From Jiella marina (GTDB lineage Bacteria; Pseudomonadota; Alphaproteobacteria; Rhizobiales; Rhizobiaceae), in contig NZ_JAKQZG010000003.1 in assembly GCF_024359545.1 (NCBI RefSeq), positions 372,001-436,000 on the forward strand: a DNA stretch of 64,000 nt, in the 5' to 3' direction. Positions 23,448-33,466 of the stretch are shown piece by piece. Position 1 is the stretch's first letter, and every line of letters starts with the position of its first letter. The translations under genes were made by a program, and so were the position numbers. The notes under the pieces were generated by a model. That model saw only the letters and a program-made list of their open reading frames with translations. It ran no database searches and was not told the origin of the DNA.

Positions 23448-24479
23448 GTGTCCGCCGAGCCTTCCGAAGGCCTAACCTGCCGCGTTGATGTCGCGCTGTC
23501 GACGCCGCAAGCCTCTGCGCCCGGCGCGGCTGTCGTGGCAATTTCGGCCGGCACGGCGCTGGCGCTTCTCGTGCTGGGCGCGATGGCCATGGCGATTTCG
23601 CCGGTCTTCGTGCGCAACGCAGAGGTCGGACCGTTCGCCAGCGCCTTCTGGCGCGCCTTCGGCTCGCTCCCGCTGCTCTTTCTTTGGGCCGCCTTCGAGA
23701 TGCGACGCCAGAGACGTTTGCGACGCGACCGACGGGAAGTCGCGTCGCCACGGATCAATCCGAAGGCCGTCTTCCTGGCGGGGGCATTCTTTGCCGGCGA
23801 CCTGATCTTCTGGCATCTGGCGATCGTCCACACCTCGATCGCCAATGCGACCTTCTTCGCCTGTCTTGCGCCGATCTGGGTGGCGCTCCTGTCGCGCCTG
23901 ACGATCGGCGAGGCGGTCTCGCGGCGCACGCTCAAGGGCTTGGCACTGTGCCTGCCGGGGGCGGCGCTTCTGGTCCTGCATTCGGGGTGGGGCGGAGGGA
24001 CGATGCTGGGGGATGCCTACGGGCTGACGACCTCGCTCTTCTTCGGTCTCTATTTCCTCGCGGTGCGGGAGGCCCGCCGCGGCCTCAGCGCCGGCACCAC
24101 GACCTTTTTCCTGACGATCGTCACCGCGGCCGTTCTGTTCGTGGCCGCAATTCTCTCCGGCAATGCGCTCCTGCCCGACACGACGTCCGGCGCGCTCAAT
24201 CTCGCGGCGCTCGGCCTTGTCAGCCATGCGGGCGGGCAGGGGCTTCTATCAGTTGCGCTCGGTGTGTTATCGGCCTCCTTCTCTTCCCTCGTCATTTTCG
24301 TGGAAGCTGTCGCGGCCGCGTTGTTCGGGTGGATATTCGCAGGGGAGGCGGTCGGCCTCTCGCAAGTTCTCGGTGGTTGTCTGATCCTTGTTGGAATCTT
24401 CATCGCCCGCCCGAAACGCGAAGCCGCGGGTGTCACGCAAATGAACGACGCCTCATGCGATACGCCGGGTGCTCGTTGA
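23448..24479 (+). CDS. EamA/DMT-family metabolite exporter
   Basis: Encodes about 343 residues if GTG 23448 is the start; the true start is uncertain because no good ribosome binding site is seen and the frame is open from 23283. It has about ten membrane segments in two EamA repeats. The second repeat ends in the typical EAVAAALFGWIFAGEAVG followed by GGCLILVGIFIA. The family exports amino acids, nucleobases or drugs; the substrate cannot be told. A charged basic loop (RRQRRLRRDRREVA, about residue 80-95) lies between segments two and three. It is followed by DUF1036 and pyk on the same strand. Confidence 0.85.
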   Translation: MSAEPSEGLTCRVDVALSTPQASAPGAAVVAISAGTALALLVLGAMAMAISPVFVRNAEVGPFASAFWRAFGSLPLLFLWAAFEMRRQRRLRRDRREVASPRINPKAVFLAGAFFAGDLIFWHLAIVHTSIANATFFACLAPIWVALLSRLTIGEAVSRRTLKGLALCLPGAALLVLHSGWGGGTMLGDAYGLTTSLFFGLYFLAVREARRGLSAGTTTFFLTIVTAAVLFVAAILSGNALLPDTTSGALNLAALGLVSHAGGQGLLSVALGVLSASFSSLVIFVEAVAAALFGWIFAGEAVGLSQVLGGCLILVGIFIARPKREAAGVTQMNDASCDTPGAR

Positions 24480-24549
24480 CTCGATTCGAAGCTGTGCGAA
24501 GACTACGGAACTGAGGATCGATGTTCGGGATACTATCGGGAACGGCCAA

Positions 24550-25016
24550 ATGAAGTTCAGCGGTTCGAGGAGAACGAAGCTTTGGGTGGGTCGCGCGCTG
24601 GCCATCGCCGCGGCAATGGTCGTGATGCCGATGTTGTCGGCGACATCGGCGAAGGCCGATTTCCGGGTCTGTAACGGCACCCAGTCGCTGGTCGGGGTCG
24701 CGATCGGCTATCGCGCCGAGGCGGGCTGGACGACGGAAGGCTGGTGGCGCATCCCGGCGACGACCTGCAAGTCGATCATCGAAGGGCCGCTGTCCTCCCG
24801 ATTTTACTATCTTTATGCCGAGGACGCGGATGGCCGCAGCCGCTGGGCCGGGCCGATCAACCTCTGCATCGCGGAGAACGAATTCAAGATCACCGGTGTC
24901 GAGGAATGCCTGAAGCGCGGCTATCAGCGCATGGGCTTTCGTGAATACGACACGGGCGAACAGGCAAGTTGGATGGTCCAGCTGACCGAAGCACCACGGA
25001 CGGAATCGGGGACAGA

Positions 25017-25020
<4 letters not shown>
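24550..25020 (+). CDS. DUF1036 exported protein
   Basis: Encodes 156 residues from ATG 24550, after a leader that is open to 24469. It has an N-terminal signal peptide (about 1-38, ending TSAKA) and then the DUF1036 core beginning FRVCNGTQSLVGVAIGY, with WTTEGWWRI, conserved Cys in TTCKSI and INLCIA, and a third pair near ECLKRGY. The family is restricted mainly to alphaproteobacteria and adopts an exported beta-rich fold of unknown role. Its stop overlaps the pyk start as ATGA, so the two are translationally coupled, an arrangement common in Rhizobiales. Confidence 0.87.
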
Positions 25021-26453
<1,433 letters not shown>

Positions 26454-26510
26454 GCGGATAGGGTGCGGCGGTGACACCCACCCGGCGCTTTGCCTTCGCC
26501 AAACGGCACA

Positions 26511-26552
26511 AGAAAAACCCGGCGTCGGGAGCACCGAGGCCGGGTTCTTTTC
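26511..26552. terminator. bidirectional terminator after pyk
   Basis: An eight-base stem AACCCGGC / GCCGGGTT with a 15-base loop, preceded by A5 and followed by CTTTTCT. It serves pyk and, on the other strand, the secreted-protein gene that ends at 26595. Confidence 0.88.
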
Positions 26553-26594
26553 TATGTGATGCGCTTTGCGCACCGCCTGAGAGCTGTAGCGGAA

Positions 26595-27050
26595 TTACTG
26601 CGCCGAGGACTCCGAGTCGTCCATGTCGCTATCCTCCATGTCCGAGTCATCGGAACCGGACATATTCGAGTTGTTGGAACCGGACATGTCGGAGTTGCCC
26701 GAATTCGCGGCATCACCCGATCCGGCGGCGGCTGCGCCATTCTGGCTGGAAGCGCCCATGACGCGGCCCTGAGTGTCGATCATCATGATGACGCGCTCGC
26801 CGTCGGGCGTGGTCGCGCTGACCAGATAGGCGGCATCCATGATCGCGGCGTCGGAATAGCCGGCGCTCTTGAGCGCGCTCAGAACTTTGTTCTGCGAAGC
26901 CACCATGTCTTCGGTGGACATGCTGGACTGCGACGAGGACTGGTTGGTCGCGGTCTCATTCGTCGCCGCGTCCGTGTTGTTATCCGATTGCGCAAAGGCA
27001 GGTGCGGCAGTGAATGCAAGCATCGTGGTCGCGAGAATCGTCTTTTTCAT
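26595..27050 (-). CDS. secreted protein with acidic Ser/Asp-rich tail
   Basis: Encodes 151 residues. Signal peptide at 1-20 (AAPAFA|Q), a Ser/Thr/Asn-rich spacer (22-45), a small folded part (about 45-100: a helix QNKVLSALKSAGYSDAAIMD followed by TPDGERVIMMIDTQGRVMG, resembling a PepSY-like or similar small alpha/beta unit), then a low-complexity tail (about 103-151) of imperfect repeats of SDMSGSNN and SDMEDSD. GAGGAGG gives a strong ribosome binding site. No named family is recognised. The tail is very acidic and probably unstructured in the periplasm or outside. It shares the string SDMEDS with the TeaA tail. Confidence 0.75.
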   Translation of the reverse strand: MKKTILATTMLAFTAAPAFAQSDNNTDAATNETATNQSSSQSSMSTEDMVASQNKVLSALKSAGYSDAAIMDAAYLVSATTPDGERVIMMIDTQGRVMGASSQNGAAAAGSGDAANSGNSDMSGSNNSNMSGSDDSDMEDSDMDDSESSAQ

Positions 27051-27358
27051 CGGATTTCCTCCTCAGGAATTTATAATCTACTTGCTGGTCACGCCTCTGC
27101 CGCGTGACTTCGCAAAGATAACCATGAGGGTGGGGAGACGTTCCTGAACGAATGTTGCCGAAACATTACGAGCGCTTAGCTTGGCAATTATCATCTGCTT
27201 TGGTTCGTCGGCAATCATATCGTATTCGCGGGGCAAAAGGGGCAATCGGCACGGGGGAGAAGCCGAGGCTTCGAGTTGGCCGACACGGATCGGTCTGAGG
27301 CGCGATCACACGCCGGTGCCCTCTCCGTGAAACCGCCGGCGGCGCCACAAAGCACTCG
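27051..27358. other. intergenic region upstream of secreted-protein gene
   Basis: Holds the promoter and ribosome binding site of the leftward gene that starts at 27050. A 60-codon minus-strand frame (27166-27348) is Arg/Pro-rich with no ribosome binding site and is not supported. No repeat or RNA gene was recognised. Confidence 0.4.
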
Positions 27359-28144
27359 TCAGATGGCTGGACCTGTCAGTTCCTCGGAGAGCTTGCCCAC
27401 CGCATCCTGGGCGGATTTGAGGGCCGGATAGACCTCCAGGACACGCATGTAGGTCTCCAGCGCCTTCTGGTCCTCGTCGAGCCGTTGCAGAATCATGGCA
27501 AGGCCCATCAGCGCCCCCCAGTGGCGCGGTTCGCGGGCGAGCGTCTGTTCGATATCGGCCAGCGATTTGCCCCAGCGATCCATGCCGAAGTTCAGAGTCG
27601 CCCGGCGGTTCCAGGCCTCTGCATAGTCCGGCTTGAGAACGAGCGCCTGGTCGAGCAGGTCGAGAGCCGCGACGTTCTTCTTCTCGGACATCGCTTTGGC
27701 GGCGCGCTGCATCAGAAGGTCGATCGTCGCGCTGCCGGAACGCCGCCATGTGCGCTCGATGCGCGAGGCGATGCGGCGCGCCTTCTGCGGGTCGGCTTCC
27801 TGGCGCAATTCCGAAAACAGCCGATCGATCCTCTCCGCTCTTGTCTCCTTCGATCGATCGACCTCCTCATCCTCCTGGGCCTGATCCATCGGCGAATCGT
27901 CGATCGCCTCGTCGTCAGGGGAGGGAGCGCTGCCGAAAGCGTCCGGGGAGGTCTCGGGCTCTGCGTCAGGGGCGGGGATCACCATGGGCGGCGAGTCGCC
28001 TGGCGTCGTGTCGTCGCCCGGCATGCCGTCATCGACATCCGGAGCGAGTTCCGGGGCCGGAGGTGCCGCTTCCTGCGCGGGGACGGCGGCAACGGTTCCG
28101 AAGCTGATGAGGAGCGCGAGGCTCATGGATGTCGCGATACGCAT
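27359..28144 (-). CDS. exported TPR-repeat protein
   Basis: Encodes 261 residues from ATG 28144; an in-frame ATG at 28192 gives a 277-residue form with a leader before the signal peptide. Order: signal peptide (1-23), a Pro/Asp/Glu-rich disordered region (about 24-95), then helical tetratricopeptide repeats (about 105-250), with typical Trp/Leu/Gly/Tyr/Ala/Pro positions in ALVLKPDYAEAWNRRATL and LAREPRHWGALMGLAMIL. TPR arrays bind partner proteins; the partner is unknown. Homologues with this layout are frequent in Rhizobiales near rpmJ. It is likely monocistronic, downstream of the rpmJ terminator. Confidence 0.82.
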   Translation of the reverse strand: MRIATSMSLALLISFGTVAAVPAQEAAPPAPELAPDVDDGMPGDDTTPGDSPPMVIPAPDAEPETSPDAFGSAPSPDDEAIDDSPMDQAQEDEEVDRSKETRAERIDRLFSELRQEADPQKARRIASRIERTWRRSGSATIDLLMQRAAKAMSEKKNVAALDLLDQALVLKPDYAEAWNRRATLNFGMDRWGKSLADIEQTLAREPRHWGALMGLAMILQRLDEDQKALETYMRVLEVYPALKSAQDAVGKLSEELTGPAI

Positions 28145-28207
28145 GGGGAGGAGATTCCCCGATCGCCTGAAGGGTGTCAATTCACCATTCACGTGAGGCC
28201 AAGACGC

Positions 28208-28248
28208 AAAAAACCTGCCGGGGAGGGTGATCGCCCGACAGGTTTTTT
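28208..28248. terminator. rho-independent terminator of rpmJ
   Basis: Stem CCTGCCGGG / CCCGACAGG with an 11-base loop, A6 on the left and T6 on the right. It ends the leftward rpmJ transcript before the TPR gene. Confidence 0.88.
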
Positions 28249-28293
28249 AAGCGTTTCGCGCAAACTGCTCGACGGCAGTCCGAAGCCGAAGCT

Positions 28294-28419
28294 TCAGCCT
28301 TGGCGCGCCTTGAAGCGGGGCGCCTGCTTGTTGATGATGTAGATGCGGCCCTTGCGCCGAACCATGCGGTTCGCACGGTGACGGGACTTGAGTGCTTTCA
28401 GGGAATTCTTGATCTTCAT
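28294..28419 (-). CDS. rpmJ: 50S ribosomal protein L36
   Basis: Encodes 41 residues: basic, beginning [15 protein letters not shown] and ending RFKARQG. This is L36 of the large subunit, in the Cys-free form that lacks the zinc-binding C-x2-C-x12-C-x4-H of the classical protein. Alphaproteobacteria carry this variant as their usual L36. The gene stands alone between its terminator and a long upstream region, which is typical for it in Rhizobiales. Confidence 0.95.
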   Translation of the reverse strand: MKIKNSLKALKSRHRANRMVRRKGRIYIINKQAPRFKARQG

Positions 28420-28864
28420 GACTTCACCGGATCGATCGTCGCGACGATCGGGTCCTTCCGTTCCGCCGCACAAGGTTGGCGACGCGCCATCGCGGGCACG
28501 TCAAATGATGATGCGCCGCAGATAACGAGGCTTTGCCGCATTGTCAATTCGCCGCGCCGGCTCGGATGAACGGGGAATTTCGATCATGCCACGCGGATGT
28601 CGAGACGCTACGGACAGGCCTGGACGGCCTGAATGCGCCTGGACAATGCGAATATGACTGGCAGAGAATCGCCGATGATATTCCGGCGTGACGCGCTGCC
28701 GTCACCACGATGCCTGCGACCGAGGCTTACTCCAGGCTGTCGCGATGGAAGCGCGTGCGATAAAATTCGACCATGAGGGCATTTTGCAATAGTTTTGCCA
28801 CAAGCTGGCGTCAGCTTGGTGGCTACAAGGGGGCGGATCGATTGGGGAATCGGTTCGATCGCTC
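28420..28864. other. intergenic region between rpmJ and the ChaN-like gene
   Basis: A 445-base stretch with no supported gene. It must hold the leftward rpmJ promoter and the rightward promoter of the next gene. An imperfect dyad, CCACAAGCTG / CAGCTTGGTGG, spans 28798-28822, 43 bases before the ChaN-like start, and is a candidate operator. Short open frames here have no ribosome binding site. Confidence 0.4.
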
Positions 28865-30283
28865 ATGGAAGCAAGACTGGGGGCAATCGTTTTGAAACGA
28901 CGCGACTGGGTGATCCCGTCAGTGGTAACCGTCCTGGCAGGTCTGGGCTATGCGGTGGCCGACGGCGTTGTCGCGACGCCGGAACAGGACGTACCGGATG
29001 CGGCCGAAAAGGCAGAATTTGTGCCCCCGCGCCCTTCCGATCGGGTCTCGCTCGGTTATCGCAAGAAGGATGTCGACGCCGATTTCGAAGAGGTTCGCGT
29101 CTCGACGGTCGAGCCTTTCGCCGATCTGCCCGCAATCGACAGGCAGATCGTCGCGTCGGTCGCCGTCGAACAGGATGCGATGCCGGCCTCTGCGGCCGGT
29201 TTTGCTCCGGCAGACGACTTCCCCCAGACTTCGTCGAAAGAGAACGCCAGCGCTCTTCTGAAGAGAGTCGCAGAAGCCGGCAACAAGGCGGCCAGCGAGA
29301 TGGGCGCAGCCGAACGGCCTTTCGAGACAACGCCGCTGGCAACACGGCTTCTCGATGCTGAAAAGCCGGCCTGGCAGTCCCGCTTTTATGCTGACAACCC
29401 CCTGGTCGGCGGCATCTTTCACGGCGATGGGCGGCAGACCGACGCGGCGTCGCTGATCGGCGCGGCGAAAGCTGCGCGTTACGTCCTCCTGGGCGAGACG
29501 CACGACAATCCGGATCATCATCGCCTGCAGGCAGACATCGTCGACGATCTCGCCGCCGATGCCAGCGTCACCATGTCGCTCGTCTTCGAGATGATTCCGC
29601 AGAATCTCGGCGAAGCGGTCGCGGGATTTGGAACCGGACGCGCCAATTCGGTCGATCTGGACGGGCTCGGCCAGCGACTGGAATGGGCCGAGCGCGGCTG
29701 GCCGGATTACTCCATGTACCGGCCATTGTTCGAGACGGCCAAGCGCGAAGGCATCGCCGTTCGCCCAGGCAATCTGGACGCCGAAGCCGTCCGCGCCATC
29801 GTGCGCGATGGCCTCGAAAGCCTGTCACGGGCCGAGCGTGAGCGGCTGTCGCTCGATCGCCCCGCCGATCCGGCGATTCTCGACGCCATGGCCGAGACCG
29901 TCCGCCAGGCCCATTGCGGCCTGATGCCAGACGTTGCGATCGCGCCCATGGTCGGTGCGCAGCGCGCCCGGGACGGAGCGCTTGCCGCGGCCATGCTCGA
30001 GGCGGCGGAAACCACCGACAAGGCAGTTCTCATCGCCGGTTCGGGCCATGTGCGGAACGATCGGGCCGTGCCGTCGATCCTGAACGAGACGGATCCGCAG
30101 TCGGGTTCGATCTCGGTTCAGATGCTGGAAGTTGCGGAGAACGAGGAGCAGCCGTCGGACTACGGCCTGCGCTCCGAAGCGCCGGCGCCCTTCGACTTCA
30201 CGATCTTCACCCCCCGTGGCGACCTGACCGACCATTGCGCCGAGCTGCGCGAGCGCATGGCCGAGCAGAATCCGACGGATTGA
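28865..30283 (+). CDS. ChaN-family (Tiki-like) protein with N-terminal extension
   Basis: Encodes 472 residues. An N-terminal hydrophobic segment (about 17-35) acts as a membrane anchor or signal; about 36-180 is a polar, probably disordered linker; the C-terminal 290 residues form the ChaN domain with YVLLGETHDNPDHHRLQ, the family signature with its Glu-x-His-Asp. ChaN of Campylobacter binds stacked haem and is tied to iron uptake; members also resemble TraB/Tiki proteins. FEMIPQNL and AGSGHVRNDRAVP are further conserved stretches. Typical ChaN is about 280-300 residues, so the long extension is unusual. Substrate and role here are inferred only. Confidence 0.78.
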   Translation: MEARLGAIVLKRRDWVIPSVVTVLAGLGYAVADGVVATPEQDVPDAAEKAEFVPPRPSDRVSLGYRKKDVDADFEEVRVSTVEPFADLPAIDRQIVASVAVEQDAMPASAAGFAPADDFPQTSSKENASALLKRVAEAGNKAASEMGAAERPFETTPLATRLLDAEKPAWQSRFYADNPLVGGIFHGDGRQTDAASLIGAAKAARYVLLGETHDNPDHHRLQADIVDDLAADASVTMSLVFEMIPQNLGEAVAGFGTGRANSVDLDGLGQRLEWAERGWPDYSMYRPLFETAKREGIAVRPGNLDAEAVRAIVRDGLESLSRAERERLSLDRPADPAILDAMAETVRQAHCGLMPDVAIAPMVGAQRARDGALAAAMLEAAETTDKAVLIAGSGHVRNDRAVPSILNETDPQSGSISVQMLEVAENEEQPSDYGLRSEAPAPFDFTIFTPRGDLTDHCAELRERMAEQNPTD

Positions 30284-30321
30284 TCCGACGCGCCTGATTT
30301 TGGCGCTCGCCTCGATCGGAG

Positions 30322-30345
30322 ATCCCGCTCGTTACAGGGCGGGAT
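30322..30345. terminator. hairpin between convergent genes
   Basis: A perfect stem ATCCCGC / GCGGGAT with a ten-base loop in the gap between the ChaN-like gene and the convergent LOG-family gene. It lacks a T-run but is the only structure in the 93-base gap. Confidence 0.5.
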
Positions 30346-30376
30346 GAAGGTCCAGGAGCTGGGGCCTCCCCCTCTC

Positions 30377-31243
30377 CTATTTGCCCGGCGCAAATCCATA
30401 GAACCGGGCAATCGCCTCCCATCCATCCTCGGCGGTCTCGGTAAAGGTGATCAGGTCGAGATCTTCCGGTGCGATCGTGCCTTCTTCCGCCAGGACGTTC
30501 AGGTTCAAAACCCGCTTCCAGAAACGCGCGCCGAAGAGGATGACGGGAATTCTCTGCATCCGCCGCGTCTGGATGAGCGTCAGCGCCTCGAACAACTCGT
30601 CCATCGTCCCGAAGCCGCCGGGGAAGATCGCCATCGCCTTCGCCCGCAGGAGGAAATGCATCTTGCGGACCGCGAAATAGTGGAAGTTGAAGCACAGCTC
30701 CGGCGTCGCGTAGCGGTTCGGCTCCTGTTCGTGGGGCAAGGTGATGTTGAGCGAGATCGACGGTGCACCGACGTCGTTCGCGCCGCGATTGCCGGCCTCC
30801 ATCACACCGGGTCCGCCGCCCGTGACGATGACGAATTCCTTGCCGCCGGACGATGTCGCCGAATGCCGCGACGCGATCTGGGCGAAACGGCGCGCCTCGT
30901 CGTAGAAATGCGCATTCGCTTCCAGGTTCTTGCGCTGGGTCTCGTTCTTCGCGGCCCAGGCCGCCTGTCCGGGCGCCGGGATGCGCGCGCCGCCGAACAG
31001 CACGACCGTGGAAAGAATACCGGCTTCCTGAAAGGCAAGCTCCGGCTTCATCAGCTCGAGCTGGAGGCGCACGCCCCGCGTTTCCTCGCGCGTCAGGAAA
31101 TCGTCGTCGTCGAAAGCCAGCCGATAGGTGGGCGATCGCGTCTGCGGCGTCTGGCCATATTGCCCGGCCGCCTCCTCGCGGTCCCGGCGCGAGCTCGGGA
31201 AGGGGTCCCAGCCATGCTTGTTGCGATGTTCGTCGGATGACAT
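30377..31243 (-). CDS. LOG-family Rossmann protein (TIGR00730-like)
   Basis: Encodes 288 residues from ATG 31243. It carries the lysine-decarboxylase-like/LOG signatures GGGPGVMEAGNRGA and PGGFGTMDELFE. The second is the catalytic PGGxGTxxE motif of cytokinin riboside 5'-monophosphate phosphoribohydrolases, which cleave nucleoside monophosphates to base and ribose 5-phosphate. It also has VLFGGARIPAP at the strand-one position. The N-terminal 70 residues are an extension seen in the longer bacterial subgroup. Old annotations of lysine decarboxylase for this family are wrong. It is divergent from dapD, 110 bases apart. Confidence 0.88.
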   Translation of the reverse strand: MSSDEHRNKHGWDPFPSSRRDREEAAGQYGQTPQTRSPTYRLAFDDDDFLTREETRGVRLQLELMKPELAFQEAGILSTVVLFGGARIPAPGQAAWAAKNETQRKNLEANAHFYDEARRFAQIASRHSATSSGGKEFVIVTGGGPGVMEAGNRGANDVGAPSISLNITLPHEQEPNRYATPELCFNFHYFAVRKMHFLLRAKAMAIFPGGFGTMDELFEALTLIQTRRMQRIPVILFGARFWKRVLNLNVLAEEGTIAPEDLDLITFTETAEDGWEAIARFYGFAPGK

Positions 31244-31353
31244 GCGCGCGGCGGTCCTCGATTGACCTTCTGAGAGGCAACAACTAGGGTCCGCGCCAGT
31301 TTCGACAGGGCCGGCAAGCGGCCTGTTTCCCAGATATCCAACGGAGCCTGCCG

Positions 31354-32208
31354 ATGACCGCGCCCGACCGCGCCGCTCTCGAATCGACCATCGAACGCGC
31401 TTTCGACGAGCGCGACAGCGTGACGCCTTCGACCACCGGCGAGGTGCGCGATGCGGTCGAAACCGCGCTTGAAATGCTCGATTCCGGAGAAGCACGGGTG
31501 GCGAGCCGCGGCGGCGACGGAAACTGGACTGTTCACCAGTGGCTGAAGAAGGCCGTACTTCTCTCCTTCCGGCTGAACGACATGTCGCTGATCGAGGGCG
31601 GGCCGGGCGGCGCGGTCTGGTGGGACAAGGTTCCCTCGAAGTTCAAGGGCTGGGACGAAAGCCGCTTCCGGGAGGCGGGCCTGCGCGCCGTGCCCGGCTC
31701 GATCGTGCGCCGCGGCTCCTTCATAGGGCGGAACGTCGTCCTGATGCCGTCCTTCGTCAATCTCGGCGCCTATGTGGACGAGGGCTCGATGGTCGACGGC
31801 TGGGCGACGGTCGGCTCCTGCGCCCAGATCGGCAAGAACGTGCACCTGTCCGGCGGCGTCGGCATCGGCGGCGTCCTGGAGCCTCTGCAGGCAGGCCCGA
31901 CCATCATCGAGGACGACTGCTTCATCGGCGCGCGATCCGAAGTGGTCGAAGGCTGCATCGTGCGCGAAGGCTCCGTCCTCGGCATGGGTGTCTTCATCGG
32001 CAAGTCCACCAAGATCGTCGACCGGACCACCGGCGAGGTCTCCTACGGCGAAGTACCGCCCTATTCGGTGGTCGTCGCGGGTTCGATGCCGGGCAAGCCG
32101 ATGGCCAACGGCGCGCCGGGGCCGAACCTCTACTGCGCCGTGATCGTCAAGCGCGTCGACGAGAAGACCCGCTCGAAGACCTCGATCAACGAGCTGCTGC
32201 GGAGTTAA
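31354..32208 (+). CDS. dapD: tetrahydrodipicolinate N-succinyltransferase
   Basis: Encodes 284 residues, the standard DapD length. It transfers succinyl from succinyl-CoA to tetrahydrodipicolinate in lysine and diaminopimelate synthesis. Helical N-terminal domain (about 1-100), then a left-handed beta-helix of hexapeptide repeats (about 105-240) such as [20 protein letters not shown] and [16 protein letters not shown], and the C-terminal [17 protein letters not shown] strand. CGGAG precedes the start. It is usually followed by dapE in this group; here an AT-richer orphan gene follows on the other strand instead. Confidence 0.95.
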   Translation: MTAPDRAALESTIERAFDERDSVTPSTTGEVRDAVETALEMLDSGEARVASRGGDGNWTVHQWLKKAVLLSFRLNDMSLIEGGPGGAVWWDKVPSKFKGWDESRFREAGLRAVPGSIVRRGSFIGRNVVLMPSFVNLGAYVDEGSMVDGWATVGSCAQIGKNVHLSGGVGIGGVLEPLQAGPTIIEDDCFIGARSEVVEGCIVREGSVLGMGVFIGKSTKIVDRTTGEVSYGEVPPYSVVVAGSMPGKPMANGAPGPNLYCAVIVKRVDEKTRSKTSINELLRS

Positions 32209-32275
32209 AGTCTGAGCTCGAATTTAGCGCCGAACGGGCGGTACTCTCTCGAGAGCTGTCCGCTCGGTGTCCCTA

Positions 32276-33274
32276 TCAGCTGCCTGATATGCCCGATGTC
32301 GTCGTCTGTTGGCTGTTAGTCCCGCGGTTTTCCCGTGCATCCTTCGAATTGCTGACGCTGTTTTCGATCTTGGAGAGAACGCCGCCTACTAGGCGCTCGG
32401 AGAACCCTGCAAGAAAAGCGATAATAATGGCAGTGTGAGAGAGTTTATTCGAACCAGGCGCAAGTGCGATCTCGTTATTGTTAATTCTTAGCCCAAAGAT
32501 TCCGCTCTTCAGCAATGAAAATAGAATGATCGCCGACAGTGCGCCAACTGTGGTTCGCAGAACCGCGTCGGCAATATTGTCCCGTTTCTTGAAGTCAGTT
32601 GTGATGCTTTTGTTTCGTATGTCGAGTGCAATTGAAAACAATGCTCCCAATACGCCAAAAGTGACTGCGGTAGAGAGTTGCATCTCGCTGAAAACGGCCA
32701 TTGCTGTGTCTGAATTGTTGAGATGCGCCGCAAGCAGAAATAGGAGCGGGATAATCAGCGATAGATAGATCAAGACGAAGGCGCTAAGAAGAGCCCAGCT
32801 CAAATATTGTACTTTGGCCACCGAACGTCGCTCGTCGCTCACATCCTCCTTTAAACCTTCAAGCAACGCAGTTGCACGCTCAATGTCGCCCTCTAGCGCT
32901 AACACAAGTGCGTCGGCTGTTCGTCGATCAAAGAGCTTCGCGAGGGCCTGCGCCTTACTCTTTCTGATTGTTTTTCTGCGTTTAGATTTGGAGTTGTCGT
33001 CTAAGTTTTCGGTCGAGTTGTTACGCCAGCCATCGATCAGGCCATTGATCTCGCCGCGGATCGGCATGAGAGGCAAGAGCGCTTGTCTCTGTTGAGAGTT
33101 GATTTTTTCACCGTCTTTATCCAACTCCGTATCATCAGCAAACTGGACCATTACCTGATCGGCAGCTCGATATACAGCGTATTTGGGAGGGTTGCGGTTG
33201 TAGACACAGATAATTTCGACGCCGCGGGAATCTTTCTCGTTCTCGATGATCGAACTTACGGTGGATTGGGACAT
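32276..33274 (-). CDS. orphan membrane protein, AT-rich, likely acquired
   Basis: Encodes 332 residues in a stretch visibly richer in A and T than its neighbours, with AAT, ATT and AGA codons rare elsewhere in the window. Cytoplasmic N-terminal half (about 1-160) includes a Lys/Arg cluster (KSKRRKTIRKSKAQ); then four hydrophobic segments (about 166-190, 208-226, 245-265, 288-305), ending in AIIIAFLAGFSERLVGGVL, and a polar Ser/Asn tail. FLAGFSER near the last segment recalls membrane proteins I cannot name. There is no signal peptide and no neighbour on its strand. Function unknown; base use suggests horizontal transfer. Confidence 0.7.
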   Translation of the reverse strand: MSQSTVSSIIENEKDSRGVEIICVYNRNPPKYAVYRAADQVMVQFADDTELDKDGEKINSQQRQALLPLMPIRGEINGLIDGWRNNSTENLDDNSKSKRRKTIRKSKAQALAKLFDRRTADALVLALEGDIERATALLEGLKEDVSDERRSVAKVQYLSWALLSAFVLIYLSLIIPLLFLLAAHLNNSDTAMAVFSEMQLSTAVTFGVLGALFSIALDIRNKSITTDFKKRDNIADAVLRTTVGALSAIILFSLLKSGIFGLRINNNEIALAPGSNKLSHTAIIIAFLAGFSERLVGGVLSKIENSVSNSKDARENRGTNSQQTTTSGISGS

Positions 33275-33466
33275 CGCACAGCAACCTTACTCAGCGTTAT
33301 ATATCATAAGCTCGTCTAGGTTGAGATTGCAATCCAAAATTTAATCACTGACCGTATATGGGTAAGCGAAAGAGGTTTGCGCGGACGGAGTGGATTGGCC
33401 GCGCACTGCCCCGAGAGCGAGAAGTTTGTTACGTGTGCAAGTTGGTCCGTAGCGATAGGCTGGGTT

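Noticed and set aside
27166-27348. A 60-codon minus-strand frame.
   Set aside because: Pro/Arg-rich, no ribosome binding site, no family character.
30377-31243. Lysine decarboxylase as the function of the LOG-family protein.
   Set aside because: The PGGxGTxxE motif defines phosphoribohydrolases; the old name is a known misannotation.
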